From JAAYZH01 sp964479695 (lineage in GTDB: Bacteria; Bacillota; Clostridia; Saccharofermentanales; Fastidiosipilaceae), in the NCBI GenBank assembly GCA_964479695.1, contig CAYZSO010000033.1, forward strand, positions 1 through 34,208: a stretch of DNA of 34,208 nt, given 5' to 3'. Position numbers and translations under genes: made by a program. The notes below the pieces were generated by a model. It had not been told where the DNA came from. It made no database searches and worked only from the letters and a program-made list of their open reading frames with translations. Position 1 is the stretch's first letter. Each line of letters opens with the position of its first letter. Below are positions 1 to 9,008 of the stretch, one piece after another.

Positions 1-32
1 AAAGATAATACAAAGAAATGACAAAAATATTA

Positions 33-79
33 CCTCCAGAGCCCCAGATTCTGGGATTCTAGAGGCTTATGATTTTTTT
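33..79 (+). terminator. Hairpin and T-run, likely terminator of an upstream gene
   Basis: An inverted repeat (CCTCCAGAG paired imperfectly with CTAGAGG around an inner CCCAG/CTGGG stem) spans 33-65. Seven T residues follow at 73-79. The T-run is 7 bases from the stem, so this is a moderate terminator candidate for a gene that ends before the window. It could instead be a leader structure of the operon that starts at 212. Confidence 0.4.
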
Positions 80-211
80 GCTACTGTAAAACTCGGGTAT
101 CAAAATAATGTAATTTTTATGCTATTATATGGAAGAAGTTCCAGCATACGGCCATATATACTCAAAGTACAGTTCTTATTTATCGGCATTTTATCTAAAG
201 GAGGAAGAACA

Positions 212-1561
212 ATGAGAAAAATGAAGCAGCTCTTGGCTGCGGCATTGGTCAGTGTTATGGTATTTTCTGTTGCGGCATGTGGCGGTCAGACCACTACAAC
301 AGCCGGCACAGACGAGGGTACCAACGCGCCTACACAGGCGAGCACCGATACGCCGACAGACCAAGCGACCAATCCAGAGGCCACGAAAGATCCGGTCACG
401 CTGGATGTAGTCTGGTTTTCGGATGGCAAAGAAGGTGAATCCTTCCTGAGACTCACGGAGAAGTATCGTGAAGAGAATCCGCACGTAACGTTTGAATTGA
501 TCGAAGTTCCGTACACGGAATTAGACAACAAATTGAGAAACATGCTCTCCGCGAATCAACAGCCGGCTTTGGCCAGAATGACCAACTTAGGACCCTTCCT
601 GAACCAGCTCATCGACCTGCAAGATTACACCGAGGCAGGCGACCAATTCCCTGAACAGTTCAATTCAGGCCTCCAGTTCATGTTTGATGGCAAGATGGCC
701 GGGGCACCGATGGAAGTAACGGCGAACGGCGTCATCTACAACAAGACCGCCTTCGACAAGGCCGGTGTGGAAGTCCCGCAGAGTCCGGACGATATCTGGA
801 CCTGGGCAGAGTTCGAAACCGCTGTGAAAACCGTTATGGAAAAAGGCGACGTGCGCTATGGCTTAGGCTTGGACCGCACTTCGAACCGTTTATCCACCCT
901 CTGGTTTGAATTTGGCGGAGGGATGCTGAGTGAAGACTTGACCAAGTCCGACTTCCTGAATCCGGGTAACAAAACAGCGATCGAAATGCTTGTCCGCCTG
1001 CACGAAGAAGGTGTCATGCCTGAATCCGTCTGGTTGGGCTCAGATAATCCGCAGGAAATGTTCCGCGCCGGCCAATTAGCCACACATATCGGCGGCAGTT
1101 GGCAGATCGCGAACTACAAGGACCAGATTACTGATTTTGAATGGGGCGTCACTTATCTCCCCATCGGCACACAGCGTTCAACCGTTCCGGGCGGCAAGTG
1201 GATCACTGCTTTTGAAGGGACCGGTGTTGAGGAAGAAGCGGCGAAATTCATCGAATGGATTTCTCAACCGGAGAACAACGCCCAGTATTGCATGGATAAT
1301 CTTTTCCTCTCGCAAACCAAGGGTAACGAATCTCTGGACTATGAATACGGCGCGGAAATGTTCGAGATTTTCTCCAATGAGCTGACTTCAAGCGAAGAGC
1401 GTCCCGGTCTGGAGTGGGGTCATCAAGCCTTCACAGGCATGATCAACGTGGACATGCGCGAAGAGATGGCTTCCGTTCTTGCGGGAAACATCACCGTTGA
1501 TGAATATCTTGAACACATGGACAAGCTCGCAACCGAATCCTTGGCAGAATTGAACGGCTAA
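212..1561 (+). CDS. CUT1-family ABC transporter substrate-binding lipoprotein
   Basis: Extracellular solute-binding protein of family 1 (maltose/multiple-sugar type), 449 aa, predicted to capture a sugar outside the membrane and hand it to the two permeases encoded at 6372-8067. The N-terminus is a lipoprotein signal: MRKMKQLL, a hydrophobic stretch, then lipobox VAAC with the lipidated Cys at residue 23. A Thr/Pro/Ala-rich linker follows, then the binding domain. The reading frame is open upstream to 119, but ATG 212 is chosen because AAAGGAGG lies just before it and the signal peptide begins there. It is separated from glpK by a terminator-like hairpin, which would let the binding protein be made in excess over the downstream enzymes. 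Family is secure. Substrate is inferred from the neighbours only. Confidence 0.9.
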   Translation: MRKMKQLLAAALVSVMVFSVAACGGQTTTTAGTDEGTNAPTQASTDTPTDQATNPEATKDPVTLDVVWFSDGKEGESFLRLTEKYREENPHVTFELIEVPYTELDNKLRNMLSANQQPALARMTNLGPFLNQLIDLQDYTEAGDQFPEQFNSGLQFMFDGKMAGAPMEVTANGVIYNKTAFDKAGVEVPQSPDDIWTWAEFETAVKTVMEKGDVRYGLGLDRTSNRLSTLWFEFGGGMLSEDLTKSDFLNPGNKTAIEMLVRLHEEGVMPESVWLGSDNPQEMFRAGQLATHIGGSWQIANYKDQITDFEWGVTYLPIGTQRSTVPGGKWITAFEGTGVEEEAAKFIEWISQPENNAQYCMDNLFLSQTKGNESLDYEYGAEMFEIFSNELTSSEERPGLEWGHQAFTGMINVDMREEMASVLAGNITVDEYLEHMDKLATESLAELNG

Positions 1562-1578
1562 GCACGAGAACAACCGAA

Positions 1579-1622
1579 ACACACTCTCATGATTATCGAT
1601 ATGATGGGAGAGTGTTCTTTTT
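1579..1622 (+). terminator. Intercistronic hairpin with T-run
   Basis: ACACTCTC (1581-1588) pairs with GAGAGTGT (1608-1615) and is followed by TTCTTTTTC. It sits between the solute-binding protein and glpK, all on the same strand, so it probably acts as a partial terminator or mRNA-stabilising structure rather than a full operon end. Confidence 0.7.
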
Positions 1623-1685
1623 CAGGTGACACCAGTGCGTGGCACCATCAAGAGACATCATCAGTAGACATCATCAGGAGGCACC

Positions 1686-3191
1686 ATGCAGAAATATATC
1701 ATGGCCTTTGACGAAGGCACAACCAGCGCGCGCTGCATCCTTTTCGATCAGAAGGGGCAGGTCGTCGCATCGGCACAGAAGGAAGTCAGTCAACTCTTTC
1801 CCAAGGCAGCTTGGGTAGAACAAGACCCGGCTGAGATCTGGTCAGCTCAGATCGGTGTGGCGACGGAGGCTTTGGCCAAAGCCTCAGCAAGCGGGAACGA
1901 CATCGCAGCCATTGGGATCACCAATCAGCGAGAGACGACCATCATCTGGGACCGCAAAACCGGCATGCCCGTCTACAATGCCATCGTCTGGCAATGCCGA
2001 CGCACGGCAGATATGGTGGACGAACTTCGAGCCGCCGGCCACGCAGAATCCATCCGTGAGAAAACAGGACTGGTTATTGACCCCTATTTCTCCGCAACAA
2101 AAATACGCTGGATTCTGGATAAAATTGAAAACGGACAGGAGCGTGCAGAGAATGGCGAATTGGCCTTCGGAACTGTCGATACCTGGCTCATCTGGAACCT
2201 CACCCAGGGCAAGCTGCACATCACCGACTATTCCAATGCTTCACGCACAATGTTATTTAATATCAACACCTTACGCTGGGACGAGGATATCTTGAAACTC
2301 TTAAACATACCTGAAGCCCTCCTCCCTGAAGTACGCCCTTCAGCCGAAGTCTATGGGGAATGTAGCCCGGTCTTCTTTGGCCGAAGGATTCCGATTGCTT
2401 CCTCGATCGGTGACCAACAAGGTGCGCTGTTCGGGCAAACCTGCTTCAGCCCCGGCGATGCCAAAAACACGTACGGAACCGGTGCTTTCCTTCTGATGAA
2501 CACCGGTGATACGCATATTCGCTCCCAGCACGGACTCTTGTCGACGATTGCTTGGGGTCTCGAAAAGGACAAAGTAACTTACGCACTCGAAGGCTCGATC
2601 TTCGTCGCCGGCTCTTCTGTCCAGTGGCTGCGCGACTCCTTGCGAATTATTGATTGCTCCTATGACACGGATTACATGGCCGGAAGAGTCGATTCCTCGG
2701 ATGGCCTCTTCGTTGTGCCGGCGTTCAGCGGGCTCGGTGCGCCTTATTGGGATCCCCACGCCCGCGGCATCATAATCGGCATCACGGCGGCAACCACGAA
2801 ATATCACGTCGTACGTGCCACCTTACAGTCGCAAGCCTTCATGTCCCACGATGTTTTGGAAGCCATGGTCAAGGATTCCGGTACCCCGCTCGCCTCCTTA
2901 CGTGTAGACGGCGGAGGCAGCAAGAATAATTTCATGATGCAGTATCAAGCCGATATCAGCCAGACGAATGTCGTCAGGACCCGTTCAGCCGAAGCAAGCG
3001 CTCTGGGTGCCGCCTACCTAGCCGGCCTCGCCTGTGGTTTCTGGGGCAGTCTCGAGGAAATAAAGGACAACTGGGCGGTCGACCGCACTTTCACCCCTCA
3101 AATTTCCGCAGCAGAAAGAGATCGCAAAGTGCGCAATTGGCACCGGGCGGTCACCCGTTCCTTTACCTGGGCCAAAGAATATGAGGAGTAA
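1686..3191 (+). CDS. glpK: Glycerol kinase
   Basis: Phosphorylates glycerol to sn-glycerol-3-phosphate with ATP in the cytoplasm. It is an FGGY-family sugar kinase of 501 aa, the usual GlpK length. The N-terminal phosphate-binding loop reads AFDEGTTSAR, the ATPase-fold segments SSIGDQQGALFGQ and YGTGAFLLMNTG are present, and the C-terminal domain has LRVDGGGSKNNFMMQ and EASALGAAYLAG. GGAGG lies 5 bases before the ATG. The start is preceded by a direct repeat of AGACATCATCAG. The next gene, a glycerol-3-phosphate dehydrogenase, follows at once, giving a two-step glycerol route. No glycerol facilitator (glpF) is visible in the window, which suggests the glycerol is made inside the cell. A 20-bp perfect palindrome, GAGGCTTTGGCCAAAGCCTC, lies inside the gene at 1866-1885. 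Confidence 0.95.
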   Translation: MQKYIMAFDEGTTSARCILFDQKGQVVASAQKEVSQLFPKAAWVEQDPAEIWSAQIGVATEALAKASASGNDIAAIGITNQRETTIIWDRKTGMPVYNAIVWQCRRTADMVDELRAAGHAESIREKTGLVIDPYFSATKIRWILDKIENGQERAENGELAFGTVDTWLIWNLTQGKLHITDYSNASRTMLFNINTLRWDEDILKLLNIPEALLPEVRPSAEVYGECSPVFFGRRIPIASSIGDQQGALFGQTCFSPGDAKNTYGTGAFLLMNTGDTHIRSQHGLLSTIAWGLEKDKVTYALEGSIFVAGSSVQWLRDSLRIIDCSYDTDYMAGRVDSSDGLFVVPAFSGLGAPYWDPHARGIIIGITAATTKYHVVRATLQSQAFMSHDVLEAMVKDSGTPLASLRVDGGGSKNNFMMQYQADISQTNVVRTRSAEASALGAAYLAGLACGFWGSLEEIKDNWAVDRTFTPQISAAERDRKVRNWHRAVTRSFTWAKEYEE

Positions 3192-3195
3192 GCCA

Positions 3196-4632
3196 GTGAG
3201 AGATGTCATCATTATCGGAGCCGGCGTGGTCGGATGTGCCATAGCGTATGAGCTGTCCCGCTATCAGGCGGATATTCTCGTTCTGGAAAAAGAAGAGGAC
3301 GTGTGTTCAGGTACCTCGAAGGCCAACAGCGGGATCGCCCATGGCGGTTACGATGCTGTGCCTGGTTCGGCCAAAGCCGCCTACAACCTCTTAGGTCTAC
3401 AGCTCATGGAAGAGAAATCCAAGAAGTTAGATTTCGCCTACGAGAAGATCGGCTCTCTGGTGCTCTGTCAGGACAAGGAACAATTGCCGGAGCTGGAAGC
3501 GCTTTACAAACAAGGCCTGCAAAATGGCGCTTCCGGCATGCAAATTCTGAGCCGTGAAGAGGTCCTGGCCATGGAACCCAATGTGGCCGACACCGTCGAG
3601 GGCGCACTCTATTGTGCCGAAGCCGGAATCATCAATCCTTTTACCATGACGATCGCCTATGCCGAACAAGCCAATGTCAATGGTGTCACCTTCTCTTTCG
3701 ATCAGACCGTACAGGCGATCGAAAGAGAAGATGACCACTGGAAAGTGGTGACTTCGGATCAGACCTACACCGCAAAAATCATCGTAAATGCAGCAGGCGT
3801 CCATTCGGATGAACTGAACAATCAAGTGAATCGTCAACAGTACAAGATAAGGCCCAGAAAAGGCGAATATCTGCTTCTGGATAATGAGACCAAAGGTCTC
3901 GTTTCCCACGTGCTTTTCACTTTGCCGACAGCAGCCGGTAAGGGCGTACTGGTCACTCCAACAACCGATGGAAATATTCTGCTGGGCCCCACCTCCGAGT
4001 TTATCGGTAATAAAGACGAAGTCGAAACCAGCACTGCCGGACTCGCGGCCGTACGCACCCTGAGTGCGAAAATGGTGCCTTCCATCCCCTTTAACAAAGT
4101 CATCACAAGCTTTACGGGCCTTCGCGCACATGAAGAAGAAGGTGACTTCGTGATTGGTGAAAGTGAAGACCTCGAAGGCTTCTATAACTGCATCGGTATC
4201 GAGTCCCCGGGGCTCACAGCGGCACCGGCCATCGGTGTCGAAATCGCCGGACAAATCCAAGCGAAAATGGGCTTCCCGGCTAACCCGTACTTCATCGAAG
4301 AGCGCCAAGGGATCCGCCACACCGCCTTCATGACCCGCGAAGAACACCAGGCGATGATTGCGGAAAACGCCGATTACGGACGGATTATCTGCCGCTGTGA
4401 ACAGGTGACCGAAGGAGAAATCCTGGATGCCATTCACAGGCCTATTGGCGCCAGGTCTTTGGACGGCCTGAAACGACGCACCCGTGCAACAGCCGGACGC
4501 TGTCAGGGCGGCTTCTGCACACCTTATTTAATCGAAATTCTCGCCCGAGAGTTGGGCGTAGACCCATTGTCCATCACAAAGAAGAATAAGAAGTCCCCAC
4601 TACTCAGCGGACAGACGAGAGAGGAGGCTTGA
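3196..4632 (+). CDS. glpA: GlpA-like FAD glycerol-3-phosphate dehydrogenase with C-terminal BFD-type [2Fe-2S] domain
   Basis: Predicted to oxidise glycerol-3-phosphate to dihydroxyacetone phosphate. It is a DAO-fold flavoprotein of 478 aa. The Rossmann FAD motif IIIGAGVVGCAIAYEL is at the N-terminus, followed by the flavin-contact segment SGTSKANSGIAHGG. The C-terminal third has a BFD-like cluster site with Cys399, Cys401, Cys436 and Cys441 (CxC, then CxxxxC), as in anaerobic GlpA and related L-2-hydroxyglutarate oxidase-like proteins. The frame opens at ATG 3181 inside glpK, but GTG 3196 is chosen because AGGAG (3184-3188) stands 7 bases before it and the protein then begins MRDVIIIGAG. It is followed within a few bases by a second flavoprotein and a DUF1667 protein. 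The glycerol-3-phosphate specificity rests on the glpK linkage. Confidence 0.82.
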   Translation: MRDVIIIGAGVVGCAIAYELSRYQADILVLEKEEDVCSGTSKANSGIAHGGYDAVPGSAKAAYNLLGLQLMEEKSKKLDFAYEKIGSLVLCQDKEQLPELEALYKQGLQNGASGMQILSREEVLAMEPNVADTVEGALYCAEAGIINPFTMTIAYAEQANVNGVTFSFDQTVQAIEREDDHWKVVTSDQTYTAKIIVNAAGVHSDELNNQVNRQQYKIRPRKGEYLLLDNETKGLVSHVLFTLPTAAGKGVLVTPTTDGNILLGPTSEFIGNKDEVETSTAGLAAVRTLSAKMVPSIPFNKVITSFTGLRAHEEEGDFVIGESEDLEGFYNCIGIESPGLTAAPAIGVEIAGQIQAKMGFPANPYFIEERQGIRHTAFMTREEHQAMIAENADYGRIICRCEQVTEGEILDAIHRPIGARSLDGLKRRTRATAGRCQGGFCTPYLIEILARELGVDPLSITKKNKKSPLLSGQTREEA

Positions 4633-4634
4633 CC

Positions 4635-5960
4635 ATGGTTGATGTGCTCATTATCGGCGGAGGTCCGGCCGGCTTGGCCGCTGCCGTTAAAGTTCACCAA
4701 GAAGGAGTCACCAATGTTCTGCTCGTTGAGCGTGATGTGCGTTTGGGCGGAATATTAAACCAATGTATCCATAATGGCTTCGGCCTCCATCGCTTCGGCG
4801 AAGAGTTGACCGGTCCCGAGTATGCCGCCCGTTTCGTCTCACAAGTGGAAGATCTGGGCATTCCTTATCTCTTAAATACGATTGTTCTGGAAGTGAATCC
4901 GGATAAAACCGTCGTTCTTATGAACAAGGAAAAGGGCATCTTCACCCTTCAGCCCAAGGCAATCATCCTGGCGATGGGTTGCCGGGAAAGACCCCGAGGC
5001 GCCATCAACACACCGGGCGGCCGTCCCGCCGGCGTCTACAGCGCCGGGACGGCACAGCGCCTTCTGAACATCGAAGGCTATATGCCCGGTAAAAGTGTCG
5101 TGATTCTGGGGAGCGGTGATATTGGCTTAATCATGGCCAGGCGTTTGACTCTGGAAGGCGCCAAAGTCCATTGCGTAGCCGAAATTATGCCTTTCTCAGC
5201 CGGGTTGAAACGAAATATTGTCCAATGCCTCGACGATTACGGAATCCCGCTTCATTTCCGGACAACGATCTCCCGAATTGTCGGGGAAGACCGTGTTGAG
5301 GGGGTCTATCTGCAGGAAGTTGACGAGAACTTTGCGTTTGTCCCCGGGACTGAGCGGTTTATTCCCTGCGACACGGTTCTCTATTCAGTTGGTCTCTTGC
5401 CGGAAAATGAACTTAGCCAAAAAGCCGGCGTCGAGATCGACCCCAGAACCCGAGGAGCCCTGGTCTCTGACCAATTGGAAACTAGCATTCCCGGTATTTT
5501 CAGTTGCGGCAATGTTCTGCATGTCCATGACCTGGTCGATAACGTGTCTGAAGAAGCGGATATTGCCGGCAAAAATGCCGTTGCCTATTTACGGGCGCTC
5601 ACCGAAACGGAAGAGCACTCGACGATGGCAGAGCGCTCTGAGACGGCTGAGCATCCTTCAGCAGCTGAGCGCTCCGCAACGGAAGAGGCCACACCTATAA
5701 CTGTCACCAACGGAAGCGGCGTGACCTACACCCTGCCGCAATCGATTCACCTTGAACACAGTGAGGAGAAAATCCGGATCAGTTATCGGGTCAAAGAGTT
5801 GTCCGAGAACAAATCTATTGCCGTCTATGCCGATGAAGAGCGAATCATGAAACAGAAAAAACGTGTGCTGGCTCCCGGAGAGATGGAAAGTATCAAAGTC
5901 TCGCGGGATGAGCTGCGGCGGCTTTGGCCAAAAACAATTGCGGTTCGTGTGGAGGACTGA
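4635..5960 (+). CDS. FAD/NAD(P)-dependent oxidoreductase, partner of the GlpA-like enzyme
   Basis: Pyridine nucleotide-disulfide type oxidoreductase, 441 aa, expected to move electrons from the GlpA-like dehydrogenase to a carrier. The FAD motif IIGGGPAGLAAAVKV is at the N-terminus, a second dinucleotide-binding motif VVILGSGDIGLIMARRL lies near residue 160, and GIFSCGNVLHVHDLVDNVSEEADIAGKNA marks the end of the flavin domain. A low-complexity Glu/Ser/Ala/His stretch with repeats of AER(S) (about 5604-5690) joins it to a C-terminal domain of about 85 residues. ATG 4635 is chosen over TTG 4629 because GAGGAGG lies 7 bases upstream. Clostridia often carry this gene between the glpA-like and DUF1667 genes. 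The linker looks like a recent repeat expansion. Confidence 0.85.
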   Translation: MVDVLIIGGGPAGLAAAVKVHQEGVTNVLLVERDVRLGGILNQCIHNGFGLHRFGEELTGPEYAARFVSQVEDLGIPYLLNTIVLEVNPDKTVVLMNKEKGIFTLQPKAIILAMGCRERPRGAINTPGGRPAGVYSAGTAQRLLNIEGYMPGKSVVILGSGDIGLIMARRLTLEGAKVHCVAEIMPFSAGLKRNIVQCLDDYGIPLHFRTTISRIVGEDRVEGVYLQEVDENFAFVPGTERFIPCDTVLYSVGLLPENELSQKAGVEIDPRTRGALVSDQLETSIPGIFSCGNVLHVHDLVDNVSEEADIAGKNAVAYLRALTETEEHSTMAERSETAEHPSAAERSATEEATPITVTNGSGVTYTLPQSIHLEHSEEKIRISYRVKELSENKSIAVYADEERIMKQKKRVLAPGEMESIKVSRDELRRLWPKTIAVRVED

Positions 5961-5962
5961 GA

Positions 5963-6328
5963 ATGGAAAAACAAACCTTAACCTGTATTCGCTGCCCGAT
6001 CGGCTGCACGATGGAAGTCACTCTGGATGGCGCCAAAAATGTTGTGGACGTGGAGGGGTGCTCCTGCGGGCGCGGCAAACAATATGCGGCGGTTGAAGCC
6101 GTGGATCCCAGACGAACGATCACCTCAACCGTGCGCGTCGTTGACTCTGAACGCCCGCTCGTGGCCGTCAAAACCCAGTCTGACGTTCCCAAAGATCGCA
6201 TCTTTGCCGTTATGGCGGAAATCCGCAAAATCTCCGTCCACGTGCCGATTCATATCGGCGACACGATCAAGGAAAACATTGCCGGAACCGGCATCGCTCT
6301 CGTCGCTACAGAAAACAGGCTTGCCTAA
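5963..6328 (+). CDS. DUF1667 cysteine-rich protein
   Basis: A 121-aa DUF1667 protein starting MEKQTLTCIRCPIGC. Cys8, Cys11, Cys15, Cys33 and Cys35 form a CxxCPxGC...CxCGRG pattern that resembles the Fe-S binding motif in the N-terminus of molybdopterin oxidoreductases. It may therefore bind an Fe-S cluster and act as the small electron-transfer subunit of the glycerol-3-phosphate dehydrogenase pair upstream. That role is inferred: the family has no settled biochemical function known to me. GGAGG lies 7 bases before the ATG and the gene follows its neighbour after 2 bases, so the three genes are very probably translated together. Confidence 0.85.
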   Translation: MEKQTLTCIRCPIGCTMEVTLDGAKNVVDVEGCSCGRGKQYAAVEAVDPRRTITSTVRVVDSERPLVAVKTQSDVPKDRIFAVMAEIRKISVHVPIHIGDTIKENIAGTGIALVATENRLA

Positions 6329-6371
6329 GCCCCCCCACCCGCGAGTAGCGGGAGAACAGGAGAAAAATCTT

Positions 6372-7247
6372 ATGAGAACCAGAGGGCAGAAACTGTTCCC
6401 CTACCTAATGCTTGTGCCGATGCTTGCAATCTTTACGGTCTATCTATTTTATCCGGCACTGAATGGTTTGTGGATTTCTTTTACCAAATGGGACGGAATC
6501 AACGAGCAGGTTTTTAACGGCCTTGATAATTACGTAAAATTATTCGGGGATCGTTCGTTCTGGCAAAGTGTTGGACGGACTCTTCTCTTCGCCGCGGTTT
6601 CCGTACCGGGTATCTACGTAGTCGGTTTGGGACTGGCCCTATTGCTCGACAACCCGCTGCGTGGCCGGGGGATTTACCGAGCGATCTTCTATTGGCCCTG
6701 CATGATCTCTTCCATCGTGGTCGGACTATCTTGGCGATTCTTACTGGGTGAGGACTTCGGCGTTGTGAACTATCTTTTGACCCGTGTAGGCTTAGAGCCC
6801 GTGTCCTGGTTGACCAATGCGAACGCAGCGATGGGGGTCGTGGTATTCGTTACGATTTGGAGCATGTCGGGCTATTATATGGTGATGTTCATAGCCGGGC
6901 TCAAAGCGATTTCCCCTGAATATTATGAAGCCGCTTCAATTGACGGAGCGACCTATTGGCAGAGTTTCCGCCATATTACGATGCCGCTTCTCCGGCCGAC
7001 AAGTCTTCTGGTTCTGGTTTTATCTCTTGTGGCGGTCATTAAGACCTATCCTCTGGTCGTTTCTTTGACCAAAGGCGGACCCGCCGGTGCAACCAAATTC
7101 ATTGTACAGATTATTCATGAGACAGGCTTCGAGAAAAACCAGATGGGTTACGCCTCCGCCATGACCATGGTCTTGTTTGTCATCCTGGCGGTCTTGACCT
7201 TGATTCAATTCCGCATCAACAGAGGGGGAAACAGCAATGAATCATAA
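6372..7247 (+). CDS. CUT1 sugar ABC transporter permease (MalF/UgpA type)
   Basis: Integral membrane permease of 291 aa with about six transmembrane segments, the first being LFPYLMLVPMLAIFTVYLFYPAL (residues 8-30). The EAA loop that contacts the ATPase reads EYYEAASIDGATYWQSF. ATG 6372 is chosen because the protein then starts at MRTRGQKLFPYL and AGGAG lies upstream. The open frame before it overlaps the DUF1667 gene in another frame and is not coding. The end overlaps the next permease by 11 bases, indicating coupled translation. No ABC ATPase gene is present in the run, so a shared MsmK/UgpC-type ATPase elsewhere in the genome is expected, which is common for CUT1 systems in Bacillota. Confidence 0.92.
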   Translation: MRTRGQKLFPYLMLVPMLAIFTVYLFYPALNGLWISFTKWDGINEQVFNGLDNYVKLFGDRSFWQSVGRTLLFAAVSVPGIYVVGLGLALLLDNPLRGRGIYRAIFYWPCMISSIVVGLSWRFLLGEDFGVVNYLLTRVGLEPVSWLTNANAAMGVVVFVTIWSMSGYYMVMFIAGLKAISPEYYEAASIDGATYWQSFRHITMPLLRPTSLLVLVLSLVAVIKTYPLVVSLTKGGPAGATKFIVQIIHETGFEKNQMGYASAMTMVLFVILAVLTLIQFRINRGGNSNES

Positions 7248-8067
7248 ACGTTCACGTGGCACAACCATTCTTCTTTACGTTTTGGTAGCGGTTTTGGTCT
7301 TCATTTTCATCATGCCCGTACTCTATATCATTACGTCATCATTCAAGCCTGCCAATGAGCTCTTTACCTGGCCACCACAATTCATCAGCCCGAACTCGAG
7401 TTTGGATAATTACAAGATTGCACTGGAAGAAGGGGATTTCGGTACCTACTTCACGAATACGGCCTTCGTAGCGATTGTTGCAACGATCCTGACGATTATC
7501 ATCAACACGATGGCGGGTTATGTTTTTGCGAAATACAAATTCAAAGGATCGAATATCCTCTTTGCCATGGTCATTGCGACCCTGATGATTCCACTTGAAG
7601 TCATTATGATCCCCATATTCAAAGTGATTGTTGCGACCAAATTATATGACAATCTGTGGGGGCTGATCATTCCGGCTGTGGCGTCGCCAACGGCGGTCTT
7701 CTTGGTCCGGCAATACTACATGTCCATTGACTCATCCATTATGGAGTCTGCCCGAATTGACGGAGCCTCGGAGTTTGGAATATTCGCCCGCGTTATGCTG
7801 CCTCTTGGCAAGCCGGTTATCTCTGTGTTAACGATCATTTCCTTCATGTGGCGTTGGAATGATTATCTCTGGCCCAAGATTATCATCAATTCACGGAAGA
7901 ACTTCACCTTGCAGCTGGCTTTGGCCAACTTCTCCGGAGAATATTCGGTGGACTGGAACAGCCTCCTTGCGATGTCGGTTCTGTCGATGATCCCGATGTT
8001 ACTTATTTTCCTGATCTTCCAGAAACAAATCGTCGGCGGCATGACTGCCGGCAGCGTCAAAGGCTGA
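7237..8067 (+). CDS. CUT1 sugar ABC transporter permease (MalG/UgpE type)
   Basis: Second permease of the transporter, 276 aa, with about six transmembrane helices beginning TTILLYVLVAVLVFIFIMPVLY. The EAA loop reads ESARIDGASEFGIFARVMLPL near residue 170, and the C-terminus ends with the typical IFQKQIVGGMTAGSVKG. GAGGGGG upstream of the ATG lies within the end of the preceding permease. It forms a heterodimer with that permease by family precedent. Only 44 bases separate it from the AraC regulator. Confidence 0.93.
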   Translation: MNHKRSRGTTILLYVLVAVLVFIFIMPVLYIITSSFKPANELFTWPPQFISPNSSLDNYKIALEEGDFGTYFTNTAFVAIVATILTIIINTMAGYVFAKYKFKGSNILFAMVIATLMIPLEVIMIPIFKVIVATKLYDNLWGLIIPAVASPTAVFLVRQYYMSIDSSIMESARIDGASEFGIFARVMLPLGKPVISVLTIISFMWRWNDYLWPKIIINSRKNFTLQLALANFSGEYSVDWNSLLAMSVLSMIPMLLIFLIFQKQIVGGMTAGSVKG

Positions 8068-8111
8068 CCCGCAAGCTCCTCGTTGGGAAGAACTAGTTAG
8101 AAAGAACCATT

Positions 8112-9008
8112 ATGTATAAGAAGGCATATTATGAAAAGTTTGAGTCTCTCTACTACTACCACGGGGTGACACAGAACTGGAAAATGAACGATTACCACCA
8201 TCATCCGCATTATGAGTTTCTGCTCTTTCTGAGTGATGGGGTTACGTTTGAGTTGGAGAGACGGATTTTTCAAGCCGGGCGAGGTGATCTCTTCTGCATC
8301 AATAGAGACGCGCCACATAGGTCACGCTGTAAAGGCACGTATGAACGGACCGTACTCATGATCGGTGCTGAGTTTCTTGAACCGTTTGGCGAGGTATTCG
8401 GCTATGATTTTACGAAGTTATTCAACAGCGATGGTTTGGGAGCCCACCTAACACTCTCCGGCTCCAACCTTGATCTGATCTTAAGCAAGTTTGACAATAT
8501 AGAGCAGAATTTGGCCAAAGGCATGAACTCGACTAACAACGAGATCCAGCTGAAGCTCAGGATTCTGGATTTCGTTAACGATGTCGATCGCATTCACCGT
8601 ATGATTAATTATGCAGGGGATGATGTGAGTTCTGTGCAAAAATCTTTACCGGATGTTAGCCCGGAACTCTACTACCGCGAACAAGTCGAGCAAATCAAAA
8701 AATATATTTCCGACAATATAGAACAGAGTCTCAAATTACAAGATATTGCCGATCATTTCAACATGAGCACTTCTTACTTGAGTCATTACTTCAAACGTGG
8801 AACCGGCTTTACACTGACACAGTTCATCTCTCACCGCAAAATCAATCTTGCCAAGCAACTTTTACTCGACGGCCATTCGGTCACGGATGTCGCCATGAAG
8901 TTGTCTTACAGCAGCCCCAGTCACTTTATTACGAATTTCAAAAAAGCCACCGGAATCACGCCCTTGCGTTATAGCCGGATCGAAGAAGAAAAGGAGAACA
9001 TCATATGA
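8112..9008 (+). CDS. AraC-family transcriptional regulator
   Basis: 298-aa regulator. The N-terminal half is a cupin-like sugar-sensing domain with YHHHPHYEFLLFLSDG and GRGDLFCINRDAPH. The C-terminal 100 residues form the double helix-turn-helix, with LKLQDIADHFNMSTSYLSHYFK and SVTDVAMKLSYSSPSHFITNFKKATGITPLRYS. It lies between the transporter and the glycosidase and overlaps the latter by 4 bases (ATGA). The most economical reading is a local activator that responds to the imported sugar and controls the whole run. Its binding sites were not identified. Confidence 0.92.
   Translation: MYKKAYYEKFESLYYYHGVTQNWKMNDYHHHPHYEFLLFLSDGVTFELERRIFQAGRGDLFCINRDAPHRSRCKGTYERTVLMIGAEFLEPFGEVFGYDFTKLFNSDGLGAHLTLSGSNLDLILSKFDNIEQNLAKGMNSTNNEIQLKLRILDFVNDVDRIHRMINYAGDDVSSVQKSLPDVSPELYYREQVEQIKKYISDNIEQSLKLQDIADHFNMSTSYLSHYFKRGTGFTLTQFISHRKINLAKQLLLDGHSVTDVAMKLSYSSPSHFITNFKKATGITPLRYSRIEEEKENII

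Noticed and set aside
3427..4437. Long minus-strand open frame (336 codons) inside the glpA-like gene
   Set aside because: It is fully antisense to a well-supported flavoprotein gene and its translation shows no recognisable domain.
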